Notes: generated by a model from the sequence alone, not told the origin. Positions 1 to 9,950 are shown, counted from the first letter of the stretch. The stretch: 64,000 nucleotides of DNA from JAZGAE01 sp036475545 (GCA_036475545.1 JAZGAE010000155.1:1-64000), one strand, 5' to 3'. A program made the numbers and translations.

Positions 1-305
1 CCTTCGGGTTGCGCCGGGGCGGGCGCCCGCGGCGTTGCGCCGCTCGGCCGATGCCCCCGCATCGCCCTTCGCGCCGCGCCTGGCGGATCGCCTCGCCACG
101 GCGCAACGCAGCCGATTCCACCTGACCGGGTTATGCTCTAGGCGCTGACCGGCGCCCGCGCGCCCGTCCCGGTCCGGTCCGGCTGTCGTGATTTCCGGCC
201 GAAAGCCTGGCCCAAGCGGGTGGACAGCACAAGCCCGATCGGCCACCATGACCGCGCCTGCAAGGGCGCCAACAACAACGATAAGGCCGGTCGGTCGGGC
301 GTGAC
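1..305. other. Intergenic region upstream of soxC
   Basis: This left-edge stretch has no convincing gene. It is very GC-rich over roughly the first 110 bases and holds a diverged partial copy of the dispersed repeat at about 100-140. Antisense reading frames that run from here into soxC are open only because of the base composition. The soxC promoter must lie here if soxC is not cotranscribed with genes to the left, but I see no clear -35/-10 pair. Confidence 0.5.
100..140. repeat. Partial copy of 41-bp dispersed repeat
   Basis: The last 20 bases (121-140) match the ends of the full copies at 25871-25911 and 41234-41274 with one mismatch. The left half is recognisable but diverged, sharing the CGGCGCA start. 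Unlike the two full copies, this one does not abut a credible gene end. Confidence 0.6.
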
Positions 306-1634
306 ATGGGAGGACGCACTCGCCAGCAACGGACCTTGCCCGTAATCGCCGAGCAGGCCGCCGGGGGCGGGCTGCTCGACCGCCGCATGTTCCTGGGCAG
401 TGGACTCGAGATCGGCGGCGCCGCCCTTGGCGCCGGCGCGTTGGCCGCGTTCGTTAGGCCCGTCTGGGCGGACAGCGAGGCCGCCGGGGCGATGCCGCCC
501 GCAACACCCCCCTGGATGCTCGAGCCCGGCAAGCCGTTCTCCAACTACGGCCAGCCCTCGTCGTTCGAGAACGGCGTCATCCGCTGGATCAGCGCCAACC
601 CGGACGTGCCCGGCAACGGCATCTCGTGGACGCCGCTCCACGACTTGGACGGCACCATCACGCCGAACGGGCTCCATTTCGAGCGCCACCACAACGGCTG
701 GCCGGAGATCGACCCGGCGAAGCACCGCCTGATGATCCACGGCCTGGTAAAACGGCCGCTCGTCTTCCGGGTCGAGGACCTGCTGCGCTATCCGATGACG
801 TCGCGTCTGTGCTTCCTGGAGTGCGGCGGCAACAGCAACGCGGGCTGGAACCCGAGGCCGTTGCAGGCCCGGGTCGGCTACTTCCACGGGCTGGTGTCAT
901 GCAGCGAGTGGACCGGCGTGGCGCTGGCGATCCTGCTGGACGAGGCGGGGATCGAGCCCGGGGCGCGGTGGCTCCTGGCCGAAGGGGCGGACGCCGCCGC
1001 CGTCAGCGTCACCGTCCCCGTTTCCAAGGCGCTCGAAGACGGCTTCATCGCCCTCTACCAGAACGGCGAGCGGATCCGGCCCGAGAACGGCTATCCGATG
1101 CGCCTGCTGCTGCCGGGCTTCGAGGGCATCACCCACGTCAAATGGCTGCGGCGGCTGAAGGCGGTGGCGGCGCCGATGATGACCCGGGACGAGACCGCCA
1201 AGTACACGGAGCTCTTGCCCGACGGCACGGCGCGGCAATTCACCTTCGTCATGGAGGCCAAGTCGCTGATCACCTCGCCGTCGCCGGGAATGCAGTTGCG
1301 CGAGGCCGGGCTTTACGAGATCACCGGGCTGGCCTGGAGCGGACGCGGCCGCGTCGCCCGCGTCGAGGTTTCGGCGGACGGCGGGGCGAGCTGGGCCGAG
1401 GCGGCTTTGCAGGAGCCGGTGCTGCCCGCCTGTTTCACCCGCTTCCGCATCCCCTGGCGATGGGACGGCGCGCCCGCGGTGCTCATGAGCCGCGCCGTGG
1501 ACGAGACCGGGTACGTCCAACCCGCCCGCGATGTCCTGGTGGCCAAGCGCGGCACCCAGGGCTACTTCCATTACAACGCCATCGTCAGCTGGGGCGTCTC
1601 GCCCGAAGGGGACGTCGGCCATGTCTATGCCTAA
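306..1634 (+). CDS. soxC: Sulfite dehydrogenase SoxC, molybdopterin subunit
   Basis: SoxC is the molybdenum-cofactor subunit of the periplasmic SoxCD sulfur dehydrogenase, which oxidises the sulfane sulfur bound to SoxYZ during thiosulfate oxidation. The 442-residue protein starts with a twin-arginine signal (R26-R27 in DRRMFLGSG, then an Ala/Gly-rich hydrophobic stretch ending near residue 55), as expected for export of a folded molybdoenzyme. The oxidoreductase molybdopterin domain carries the likely Mo-ligand cysteine at C173 (FLECGGNSNAGW), followed by a Mo-co dimerisation domain from about residue 310. The string SWTPLHDLDGTITPNGLHFE is typical of SoxC rather than of SorA. Its end overlaps soxD by 14 bases, so the two are translationally coupled. 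Confidence 0.93.
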   Translation: MGGRTRQQRTLPVIAEQAAGGGLLDRRMFLGSGLEIGGAALGAGALAAFVRPVWADSEAAGAMPPATPPWMLEPGKPFSNYGQPSSFENGVIRWISANPDVPGNGISWTPLHDLDGTITPNGLHFERHHNGWPEIDPAKHRLMIHGLVKRPLVFRVEDLLRYPMTSRLCFLECGGNSNAGWNPRPLQARVGYFHGLVSCSEWTGVALAILLDEAGIEPGARWLLAEGADAAAVSVTVPVSKALEDGFIALYQNGERIRPENGYPMRLLLPGFEGITHVKWLRRLKAVAAPMMTRDETAKYTELLPDGTARQFTFVMEAKSLITSPSPGMQLREAGLYEITGLAWSGRGRVARVEVSADGGASWAEAALQEPVLPACFTRFRIPWRWDGAPAVLMSRAVDETGYVQPARDVLVAKRGTQGYFHYNAIVSWGVSPEGDVGHVYA

Positions 1635-2178
1635 GCGCGCGTTGGCGGCGGCGCTGGTGCTGGCGGGGGCGGCGGGGGCCGCCGCCTCGCCCGCGGCGGG
1701 CGAGGCGCAGGTCCAGGGCCCCGACCTGGGCCGCCCGGCGAGTCTCGAGGAGATCGCCGCCTGGGACACCACCATCGCGCCCGACGGGGGCAACCTGCCG
1801 CCGGGCCGCGGCACCGCGGCGGCAGGCAAGGCGATCTACGAGGCGCACTGCGCCTCCTGCCACGGCAACAAGGGCATCGGGCGGACCGCCGAGGAGCTGG
1901 CGGGCGGGATCGGCAGCCTCACGACCGACACTCCGGCCAAGACGGTGGGGAGTTACTGGCCCTACGCCACGACGCTCTATGACTACGTCTTCCGCGCCAT
2001 GCCCATGGCGGCGCCACGCTCCTTCACGCCCGACCAGGTCTATGCGGTGTCGGCCTACCTTCTTTTCCTCAGCGGCCTCATCGGCGCGGACGACGAGATG
2101 AGCGCCAAGACCCTGCCCGCGGTCGAGATGCCGAACCGGGGCGGGTTCGTGCCGATCCATGAGGAGCCGCCGACGTAG
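1621..2178 (+). CDS. soxD: SoxD-type cytochrome c subunit of sulfur dehydrogenase
   Basis: SoxD is the c-type cytochrome partner of SoxC and takes electrons from the molybdenum site. The 185-residue precursor has a signal peptide (about 1-27) and one CXXCH haem site (C77, C80, H81); a likely axial methionine lies in the AMPMAAPRSF segment. The start chosen is the ATG that overlaps the end of soxC; a second in-frame ATG lies two codons later. The protein is much shorter than the two-haem SoxD of Paracoccus and belongs with the short one-haem forms. Position directly behind soxC supports the name more strongly than the sequence alone. Confidence 0.85.
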   Translation: MSMPKRALAAALVLAGAAGAAASPAAGEAQVQGPDLGRPASLEEIAAWDTTIAPDGGNLPPGRGTAAAGKAIYEAHCASCHGNKGIGRTAEELAGGIGSLTTDTPAKTVGSYWPYATTLYDYVFRAMPMAAPRSFTPDQVYAVSAYLLFLSGLIGADDEMSAKTLPAVEMPNRGGFVPIHEEPPT

Positions 2179-2221
2179 GCGCGGGCCGCTTCGGCGCCGC
2201 CGCAACGGGACAAGCGCGACC

Positions 2222-2521
2222 ATGACCAGGCAGGCATTCGCAACTTTGGCGTTGGGGCTGGCGCTCGCGGCCGGCGCGGCGCGGGCGGAGGGGCCGACGG
2301 TGGAGGCGATCGCACGCAACTGCATGAGCTGTCATGGAGAGGGCGGGGTCAGCCCCGGCAGCATGCCCACGATCTACGGCAAGTCGACGGACTGGACCAT
2401 TGGGCGGCTCAAGGAATTCCGTTCGGGCAAGCGCGAGGCCACCATCATGGGCCGCATCATGAAGGCGTTCGCCGACGACGACATCGAGGCCGTGGCCGAG
2501 TATTTCGCAGCCCGGAAATAG
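2222..2521 (+). CDS. Monohaem cytochrome c, FccA/SoxE-like
   Basis: This 99-residue precursor has a signal peptide (about 1-22, ending ARA) and a single haem-binding CMSCH motif (C34, C37, H38) in a compact class-I cytochrome fold. Its place between soxCD and the FccB-like flavoprotein suggests it is the electron-accepting subunit of a flavocytochrome c sulfide dehydrogenase. The small one-haem size resembles the green-sulfur-bacterial FccA rather than the two-haem FccA of purple sulfur bacteria or two-haem SoxE. The start chosen is the ATG just before the signal peptide; the upstream in-frame Arg-rich stretch is not protein-like. The partner assignment is inferred from position. Confidence 0.8.
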   Translation: MTRQAFATLALGLALAAGAARAEGPTVEAIARNCMSCHGEGGVSPGSMPTIYGKSTDWTIGRLKEFRSGKREATIMGRIMKAFADDDIEAVAEYFAARK

Positions 2522-2543
2522 GCGAACGAGGGGGGGCGAGAGG

Positions 2544-3821
2544 TTGAAGACGGGGTTCGCGCGCAGGGAGTTCCTGATGGCCATCGGCGCCGCGGGGGCG
2601 GCGGTCTCGCTCAAGGGCTGCGCGCGGGCCGCGAAGCCGCGGGTGGTGGTGGTCGGCGGCGGATTCGGGGGCGCGAGCTGCGCCAAGTACATCAACCGGA
2701 TCGATCCCGGCATCGACGTGGTCGTGGTGGAGCGAAACCGCGAGTACGTGACCTGCCCCTTCAGCAACAACGTCATCGGCGGCCTGCGTACGCTCGGGTC
2801 CCTCACCCACGGCTACGAGGGGCTGGGCGCGCGCGACGGGATCACGGTGGTGATCGACACCGCCACCGCCGTCGACGCGCAAGCGCGCACGGTGAGCCTC
2901 GCCGGCGGCAACCGGCTCGCTTATGACCGGCTCGTGCTGTCGCCCGGCATCGCCATTCGCTGGGGCGCCCTCGATGGCTATGACGAGGCCGCGGCCGAGG
3001 CCATGCCGCATGCGTGGAAGGCGGGCCCGCAGACCCTGCTGCTGAAGCGCCAGCTCGCGGCGATGGAGGACGGCGGCACCGTGGTCATCGCGGCGCCCGA
3101 GTATCCCTACCGCTGTCCGCCGGCGCCCTACGAGCGCGCCTCGATGGTCGCGCACTACTTGAAGACGAACGGCAAGGCGAGATCCAAGATCGTCATCCTC
3201 GACGCCAAGGACACGATTCCCAAACAGGCGCTCTTCGAGCAGGGCTGGGGCCGGTTCTACGAGGGCATGATCGAATGGGTCCCGCGCGGGCAGGGCGGCA
3301 CCGCCACCAGGGTCGATCCGGCGACGAAGACGGTCTACGCCGAGGCCGGAGAATTCAAGGCCGACGTCGCCTGCATCGTGCCGCCGCAGTCGGCCGGCGG
3401 CATCGCGATCTCGGCCGGCGCGGCGGACGAGGACGGCTGGTGCCCGATCGATCCCTGGACCTTGGAGTCCACGCTGCGGCCGGGCGTCCACGTACTCGGC
3501 GATTCCTGCATCGCCGGCGCCATGCCCAAGTCGGGCTTCTCCGCCAACAGCCAGGCCAAGGTCTGCGCGGCGGCGATCGTGGCCTTGCTCAACGACAGCC
3601 AACCCCCCGAGCCCGTCTTCATGAACACCTGTTATTCCACCATCGCGCCGGACTACGGGATCTCGATCTATGGGGCATACCGGGCCACCGAGCACGCCAT
3701 CGTCGCGGTCTTGGGAAGCGTGAGCCTGAGCCCGCTGGACGCTCCCGACGAGGTCCGGAAGGCCGAGTTCGAGTATGCCCAAGGCTGGCTCGCCAGCATG
3801 ACCGGCGAGATGTTCGGGTAA
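2544..3821 (+). CDS. fccB: Sulfide dehydrogenase flavoprotein, FccB/SoxF type
   Basis: Flavoprotein subunit of flavocytochrome c sulfide dehydrogenase, which oxidises sulfide in the periplasm and passes electrons to the cytochrome encoded just upstream. The 425-residue protein starts at a TTG that keeps a twin-arginine signal (R7-R8, ARREFLMAIG); the next ATG would destroy it, and a purine-rich GGCGAGAGG precedes the TTG. An FAD-binding Rossmann motif follows (VVVVGGGFGG, about 34-43). The segment YVTCPFSNN is typical of the family. C191 (YRCPPAPYERA) and C363 (NTCYS) correspond to the redox-active cysteine pair. The C-terminal flavocytochrome-specific domain is present, so the gene looks intact. 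Confidence 0.9.
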   Translation: MKTGFARREFLMAIGAAGAAVSLKGCARAAKPRVVVVGGGFGGASCAKYINRIDPGIDVVVVERNREYVTCPFSNNVIGGLRTLGSLTHGYEGLGARDGITVVIDTATAVDAQARTVSLAGGNRLAYDRLVLSPGIAIRWGALDGYDEAAAEAMPHAWKAGPQTLLLKRQLAAMEDGGTVVIAAPEYPYRCPPAPYERASMVAHYLKTNGKARSKIVILDAKDTIPKQALFEQGWGRFYEGMIEWVPRGQGGTATRVDPATKTVYAEAGEFKADVACIVPPQSAGGIAISAGAADEDGWCPIDPWTLESTLRPGVHVLGDSCIAGAMPKSGFSANSQAKVCAAAIVALLNDSQPPEPVFMNTCYSTIAPDYGISIYGAYRATEHAIVAVLGSVSLSPLDAPDEVRKAEFEYAQGWLASMTGEMFG

Positions 3822-3869
3822 GGCGAGGGCCGCTGCGGGGGCTCAGATCGCCCTGGATGCCGGTTGAAA

Positions 3870-3884
3870 GAGGCCGCCGGCCTC
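3870..3884. terminator. Hairpin between convergent fccB and SDR gene
   Basis: A perfect inverted repeat, GAGGCC and GGCCTC with a three-base loop, lies about 50 bases after the fccB stop and about 85 bases after the convergent SDR stop. There is no T-run on either side, so it is a weak candidate for a shared transcription stop or an mRNA 3' end stabiliser. Confidence 0.3.
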
Positions 3885-3971
3885 GGTCAGGTCGACGGTT
3901 GCCGGGGCGGTGGCCCGCAATGGAATCGGGAGGGAGCGGGACGATCCCTCCCGTCGCCGGTCTGGGGAAGT

Positions 3972-4688
3972 TCAGGACGCCCGCACGACCTCGCCGTGGC
4001 GGCGGCAGGCGGGCGAGGCGAGCTCGACGAGCGCGTCGATCACCGTCTCCGGCGGCGGCAGGCTCTCGGGGTCCTCTCCCGGGAAGGCCTCGGCCCGCAT
4101 GCGCGTGCGCGCCGCGCCGGGGTCGAACAGGTTGACCCGGATCCTGGTCTTCGCCACCTCGCCGGCGTAAACCCTCGTCAGCATCTCGAGCGCCGCCTTG
4201 CTGACGGCGTAGGGTCCCCAGTAGGGGAAGACGCCGGTCGCCACGCCGCTGGTGACGAAGATGACGCGGCCGCCGTCCGACTCCCTGAGCAAGGGGTCGA
4301 AGCTCCGGATCAACCGCCAGTTGACGGTGAGGTTGAGCGCCATCACCTGGTCCCAAACTTCCGCATCGATGTGGGCGAGGGGGCCGAGCAAGCCGAGCAT
4401 GGCGGCGTTGCCGACGAGGATATCGAGGCGCCCGAACCGCTCGGCGACCGTCGCGCCCAGCTCGTCGATCCCCTGGAACCGGGTCAGGTCCAGGGGGACC
4501 AGCGTGGCGGTGCCGCCGAGCTCCCGGATCTTGTCGTCGACCTCCTCGAGGCCGCCGACGGTGCGGGCCACCAGGATCACGTGCGCGCCCTCGGCCGCGA
4601 ACCTCGTGGCGGCCGCGCTTCCGATCCCTCGCGAGGCCCCGGTGATGAGGGCGATGCGGTCCGAGAGAAGCCCCTTGGCCTCGGGCAT
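3972..4688 (-). CDS. SDR family NAD(P)-dependent oxidoreductase
   Basis: A 238-residue classical short-chain dehydrogenase/reductase. The nucleotide-binding TGASRGIG motif is near residue 17, NAA (in place of NAG) follows strand 4, and the catalytic set is Ser in VTSGVATG and the YxxxK pair in YAVSKAA. The substrate cannot be told from sequence. It starts 7 bases after the purF stop on the same strand and is probably cotranscribed with it; related SDR genes are common at this place in alphaproteobacteria. There is no sign of truncation. Confidence 0.85.
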   Translation of the reverse strand: MPEAKGLLSDRIALITGASRGIGSAAATRFAAEGAHVILVARTVGGLEEVDDKIRELGGTATLVPLDLTRFQGIDELGATVAERFGRLDILVGNAAMLGLLGPLAHIDAEVWDQVMALNLTVNWRLIRSFDPLLRESDGGRVIFVTSGVATGVFPYWGPYAVSKAALEMLTRVYAGEVAKTRIRVNLFDPGAARTRMRAEAFPGEDPESLPPPETVIDALVELASPACRRHGEVVRAS

Positions 4689-4695
4689 GGCGGAG

Positions 4696-6150
4696 TCAGG
4701 CGATCTCCGCCAACAGCGACAGCTGCGCGCTCACCGATCCGCCGTCGCGATCGGTGAGCGCGATCGGGTAGTCGCCCGTGAAACAGGCGTCGCAGAACTG
4801 GGGCCGTTCATTATCGCGGCCCTGCTCGCCCATGGCCCGGTAGAGCCCGTCGATGGAAAGGAACGCCAGGCTGTCCACGCCGATCAGCCGGCCCATCTCG
4901 TCGACGTCGTGAGAGGCGGCGAGCAACTCCTTCCTCTCCGGCGTGTCGATGCCGTAGAAGCAGGAATGGGCCGTCGGCGGGCTCGCGATGCGCATGTGGA
5001 CCTCCGCCGCCCCGGCGTTGCGCACCATCTCGACGATCTTCTTCGAGGTGGTGCCGCGCACGATGCTGTCGTCCACCAGGATCACCCGCTTGCCCCGGAT
5101 GTGGGCGCGATTGGCGTTGTGCTTGAGCTTCACGCCGAGGTGGCGGATCTGCTCGCTGGGCTCGATGAAGGTCCGGCCGACGTAATGGTTGCGGACGATG
5201 CCGAACTCGAAGGGGATGCCGGCCTCGGCCGCGTACCCGATCGCCGCCGGCACGCCCGAATCCGGGACCGGAATCACGACATCGGCCTCGACGTGATTCT
5301 CGCGGGCGAGCTCGGCGCCGATGCGCTTGCGGGCCTCGTAGACGCTCGTTCCCTCGACCACCGAGTCCGGCCGCGAGAAATAGATGTACTCGAAGATGCA
5401 GAACCTCCGCGGCGCGGGGCGGAAGGGGCGCATGCTGTGGGTCCCCTTGTCGTCGATGACGATCATCTCGCCCGCTTCGATGTCGCGGACGAAATCGGCG
5501 CCGATGATGTCCAGGGCACAGCTCTCGGAGGCGAGAACGTAGGCCCCGTCCAGCTGCCCCAATACCAGCGGCCGGACGCCGACCGGGTCGCGCACGCCTA
5601 TCAGCGCGTCGGCGGTGAGCGCCACCAGCGAATAGGCTCCTTCCACCTGGTTCAGAGCGTCCACGACCCGATCGTGGACGGTCACGCCGGTGCTGGTGGC
5701 GATGAGATGAACGATGACCTCGGTGTCCGTCGTCGACTGAAACAGACAGCCCGAGTCCACCAGCCGCTTGCGTAGCTCGATGGCGTTGGTGAGGTTGCCG
5801 TTGTGGCCGATCGCGAGGCCGCCGAAGGCGAACTCCGCGAACAGCGGCTGCACGTTGCGGAGCACCGTCTCGCCGGTCGTGGAATAGCGCACATGGCCGA
5901 TGGCGCAGCTTCCCGGCAGGCGGCTGATGACCTCCTCCGAGCCGAAGCTGTCGCCGACGTGGCCCAGAGCGCGGTGGGTATGGAACTGGCTGCCCTCGTA
6001 GGTGACCACGCCCGCCGCTTCCTGGCCGCGGTGTTGCAGGGCGTGCAGGCCCAATGCCGTTAGCGCCGCCGCATCCGCGTGGCCGTAAACCCCGAAGACG
6101 CCGCATTCCTCCCGGAACTTGTCGTTGTCGAAGGGATGCGTAGTCAGCAT
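4696..6150 (-). CDS. purF: Amidophosphoribosyltransferase PurF
   Basis: Catalyses the first committed step of purine synthesis, converting PRPP and glutamine to phosphoribosylamine. The 484-residue protein has a short propeptide; the nucleophilic cysteine is C16 (EECGVFGVYG), which becomes the N-terminus after processing. The class II glutaminase domain fills about the first 240 residues, including HVRYSTTG and GHNGNLTN. The phosphoribosyltransferase domain carries the PRPP loop ILVDDSIVRGTTSKK. It sits between cvpA and the SDR gene, the common cvpA-purF arrangement. Confidence 0.96.
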   Translation of the reverse strand: MLTTHPFDNDKFREECGVFGVYGHADAAALTALGLHALQHRGQEAAGVVTYEGSQFHTHRALGHVGDSFGSEEVISRLPGSCAIGHVRYSTTGETVLRNVQPLFAEFAFGGLAIGHNGNLTNAIELRKRLVDSGCLFQSTTDTEVIVHLIATSTGVTVHDRVVDALNQVEGAYSLVALTADALIGVRDPVGVRPLVLGQLDGAYVLASESCALDIIGADFVRDIEAGEMIVIDDKGTHSMRPFRPAPRRFCIFEYIYFSRPDSVVEGTSVYEARKRIGAELARENHVEADVVIPVPDSGVPAAIGYAAEAGIPFEFGIVRNHYVGRTFIEPSEQIRHLGVKLKHNANRAHIRGKRVILVDDSIVRGTTSKKIVEMVRNAGAAEVHMRIASPPTAHSCFYGIDTPERKELLAASHDVDEMGRLIGVDSLAFLSIDGLYRAMGEQGRDNERPQFCDACFTGDYPIALTDRDGGSVSAQLSLLAEIA

Positions 6151-6162
6151 GCCACCCGCCTC

Positions 6163-6840
6163 CTAACGGTCCTGAGTGCTTTCGAAAAGCCTGTCCAAGT
6201 CCCGCCGTTCGCGGGTCTCATAGCCCGACTCGCTGCCCGATTCGGCGGCCTTGGGACGCGGATTCGAAAGCTCCTCGGCGGTCCGCTCGGCCTCGGCGCG
6301 GTCCTCTCCATCCCCGGTGGTGGCTGCCTCCTCCTCCTCTTCCTCGAGGAATCCCTCCGGCAAAATGGGCCGGACGATCTCGGCACCCCACTCGATGACG
6401 GGGCGCAGCCGCGCCTCGTTGAACGACGCGAACTCGGTCAAGGGCGATCTCAACGGGATATAAACGAGCGAGACGAGGACTGCCGCGGCCGCAAGGCCGG
6501 CCACGAAGCCGAGGGAGCGGTCAAGAGCGTTGAGCCGGCTTCCCCGGATCCAGCCGCTGAGCAACGAGCTCACGGCGAACAGGAAGAGCAGCGAGATGAG
6601 GAAAACGCCCACGCCGATGCCGATGTTGGCCAGAGATTCGCCCAATACGCCCTCGACCACCCCCTGATCCCTCAGGATCTCGGCGGCCACCGGCTGGATG
6701 AAGTCGTAGCCGTAAAGGGTCGCGAAAGCGGCGCCGACCCAGGAGACCAGCCACAGCCCCCCCTTGATGAACCCGACCGCCAGACCCAGCAGGCCCGAGA
6801 CCAGGATGAAGCCGGCTATGCCAAGGTCGAATGCGTTAAT
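6163..6840 (-). CDS. cvpA: CvpA family membrane protein, probable ATT start
   Basis: CvpA is a small inner-membrane protein needed for colicin V production in E. coli and often placed before purF; its molecular role is unclear. The first in-frame ATG would start at 6690 and would remove the first membrane segments. In frame upstream, an ATT codon at 6840-6838 is preceded by a perfect AGGAGG six bases away and opens with INAFDLGIAGFILVSGLLG, which matches the usual CvpA N-terminus (NAFDL...). The 225-residue product has about four hydrophobic segments (roughly 5-25, 30-50, 65-90, 105-125) and an acidic, Glu-rich cytoplasmic tail. It starts 16 bases after the radA stop. Confidence 0.82.
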   Translation of the reverse strand: MNAFDLGIAGFILVSGLLGLAVGFIKGGLWLVSWVGAAFATLYGYDFIQPVAAEILRDQGVVEGVLGESLANIGIGVGVFLISLLFLFAVSSLLSGWIRGSRLNALDRSLGFVAGLAAAAVLVSLVYIPLRSPLTEFASFNEARLRPVIEWGAEIVRPILPEGFLEEEEEEAATTGDGEDRAEAERTAEELSNPRPKAAESGSESGYETRERRDLDRLFESTQDR

Positions 6841-6856
6841 GACAGGCCTCCTCGGG

Positions 6857-8326
<1,470 letters not shown>

Positions 8327-8367
8327 CGCCTCAGCCTCCCTCGGTTTCGGGCCGAACCGGCGCCGCG

Positions 8368-9144
8368 TCAGTCGCGCAGCGCCATCTTGATCGGCCCTTC
8401 GGCCTTGCCGTGAATGAACTGATCGACATACGGGTTTCCGGAGTCGTCGATTTCGGAGACGAGGCCGTCCCAAACGATCTCGCCGCCGTGGATCATGGCC
8501 ACCCGGTCGGCGATCTTGCGGGTGCTGGCCATGTCGTGGGTGATGGAGAGCGTCGTCGCCCCGAGCTCGCGCACGCTCTTGACGATAAGGTCGTTGATGA
8601 CGTCGCCCATGATCGGGTCGAGCCCCGTGGTGGGCTCGTCGAAAAAGATGACCTCGGGCTGAGTCGCGATGGCCCGGGCCAGTGCGACCCGCTTCTGCAT
8701 TCCGCCGGAGAGCTCCGCCGGCCATAGCTCGCCCGCCCCGTGGCCGAGCCCCACGGTGGCGAGTGTCTTGAGGGCGATCTCCTTGGCCGCCGCGCGGTCC
8801 ATGCCTCGCCCCTGGATCAGGCCGAAAGCGACATTCTCCCAAACCGGGAGGCTGTCGAAAAGGGCCGAACCTTGAAACAGCATGCCGAACTTGCGCAACA
8901 CTTGTTCGCGCGCCTTCGGCTTCATGCCCATCGTCTCCTCGCCGTCGACCTTGATGCTGCCCTTTTCGGCGATCAGGAGCCCCAGGATGCACTTGACCAG
9001 GACCGACTTGCCGGTACCCGATCCCCCGATCACCACCAAGGATTCGCCGACGCGGACGTCCAGGTTCACGCCGGTGAGGACCTTCTTGGGCCCGAAGGAC
9101 TTGTGCAGGCCGCGGATGCTGATCTTCGGGACGGCGTCGTTCAT
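8368..9144 (-). CDS. mlaF: ABC transporter ATPase, MlaF type
   Basis: ATP-binding subunit of an Mla-type phospholipid transporter acting between the inner and outer membranes. In about 258 residues it has Walker A (GGSGTGKS), the signature SGGMQKR, and Walker B (VIFFDEPTTGLD). The M-x-K-R form of the signature and the highly conserved DEPTTGLDP region are typical of MlaF rather than of other ABC importers. Its ATG overlaps the mlaE stop by four bases, so the two are coupled. The substrate-binding genes mlaD and mlaC do not follow; radA does. Confidence 0.9.
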   Translation of the reverse strand: MNDAVPKISIRGLHKSFGPKKVLTGVNLDVRVGESLVVIGGSGTGKSVLVKCILGLLIAEKGSIKVDGEETMGMKPKAREQVLRKFGMLFQGSALFDSLPVWENVAFGLIQGRGMDRAAAKEIALKTLATVGLGHGAGELWPAELSGGMQKRVALARAIATQPEVIFFDEPTTGLDPIMGDVINDLIVKSVRELGATTLSITHDMASTRKIADRVAMIHGGEIVWDGLVSEIDDSGNPYVDQFIHGKAEGPIKMALRD

Positions 9145-9947
9145 CTGGCGAAGAAGAGCTCGGTGATGACGTAGTTGAAGCAGAGGATCAGGATCGAGGC
9201 CGAGACCACGGCATAGGTGGTCGCCGCGCCGACGCCCTGGGCCCCTCCGCGCGAGTGGTAGCCGTGATAGCAACCCATCAGCGCGATGATGAATCCGAAG
9301 ACGGCGGCCTTGACGAGACCGGAGACGACGTCGATCGTCTCCAGGTACTCGAAGGTGTTCTTGAGGTACTGGGCCGGATTGAAGCCCAGCTTGTAGGTGC
9401 CGACGATGAAACCGCCGAAGACGCCGATGATGTCGGCGGTAATCACCAACAGCGGCAGCATGGCGAGCCCCGCGACCAGGCGCGGCACGACCAGGTACTT
9501 GAAGGGATTGGTCGACAGCGTCGTCAGCGCATCGAGCTGCTCGGTCACCCGCATGGTGCCGATCTCCGCCGCCATCGCCGCGCCGATGCGCCCCGCCACC
9601 ATGAGCCCCGAGAGCACCGGGCCCAGCTCGCGCGTCATCGACAGCACCACCACCGTCGCCACCGCCCCCTCCGCCTCGAAGCGGGCGAAGCCGGTGTAGC
9701 TCTGGAGCGCCAGCACCATGCCGGTGAAGGTGGCGGTGAGCCCGACCACGGGCAACGAGTAGTAGCCGATGTCCACCATCTGACGCGCGATCAGCCGGGG
9801 GTAGAAGGGGGGGCGGACACAGTGGCTGACCGCCGAGAAGGTGAACAGGCTGAGGCGCCCGGTCGCTTCCAGGAACGCCAGGAAGCCGCGCCCCGTCGTC
9901 TGCAGGAAGGCCAAGGCGACGTGGCCGATGGTGACGACGACGGGCAT
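9141..9947 (-). CDS. mlaE: ABC transporter permease, MlaE type
   Basis: Permease subunit (268 residues) of an Mla-family lipid transporter, partner of the ATPase just downstream. It has five or six hydrophobic segments and the MlaE-family stretch SMTRELGPVLSGLMVAGRIG, with EIGTMRVTEQLDAL following. The segment before it (FYPRLIARQMVDIGYYSLPV) is the amphipathic N-terminal part of the family. It lies 3 bases downstream of alr on the same strand, so alr, mlaE and mlaF probably form one transcript. Confidence 0.9.
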   Translation of the reverse strand: MPVVVTIGHVALAFLQTTGRGFLAFLEATGRLSLFTFSAVSHCVRPPFYPRLIARQMVDIGYYSLPVVGLTATFTGMVLALQSYTGFARFEAEGAVATVVVLSMTRELGPVLSGLMVAGRIGAAMAAEIGTMRVTEQLDALTTLSTNPFKYLVVPRLVAGLAMLPLLVITADIIGVFGGFIVGTYKLGFNPAQYLKNTFEYLETIDVVSGLVKAAVFGFIIALMGCYHGYHSRGGAQGVGAATTYAVVSASILILCFNYVITELFFAR

Positions 9948-9950
9948 GCC

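Noticed and set aside
131..887. Long antisense reading frames overlapping soxC and its upstream region
   Set aside because: They have the composition of a shadow frame (Arg/Ala/Pro-rich), no ribosome site, and soxC on the other strand is a clear full-length gene. The frames end inside the partial repeat only by chance.
626..2101. Open plus-strand frame of about 490 codons across soxC and soxD
   Set aside because: Arg/Gly/Pro-rich translation without any domain; it is a frame shadow of high-GC genes.
6163..6690. Short cvpA starting at the first ATG
   Set aside because: It would lack the first membrane helices and the conserved N-terminus; the upstream ATT with AGGAGG fits better.
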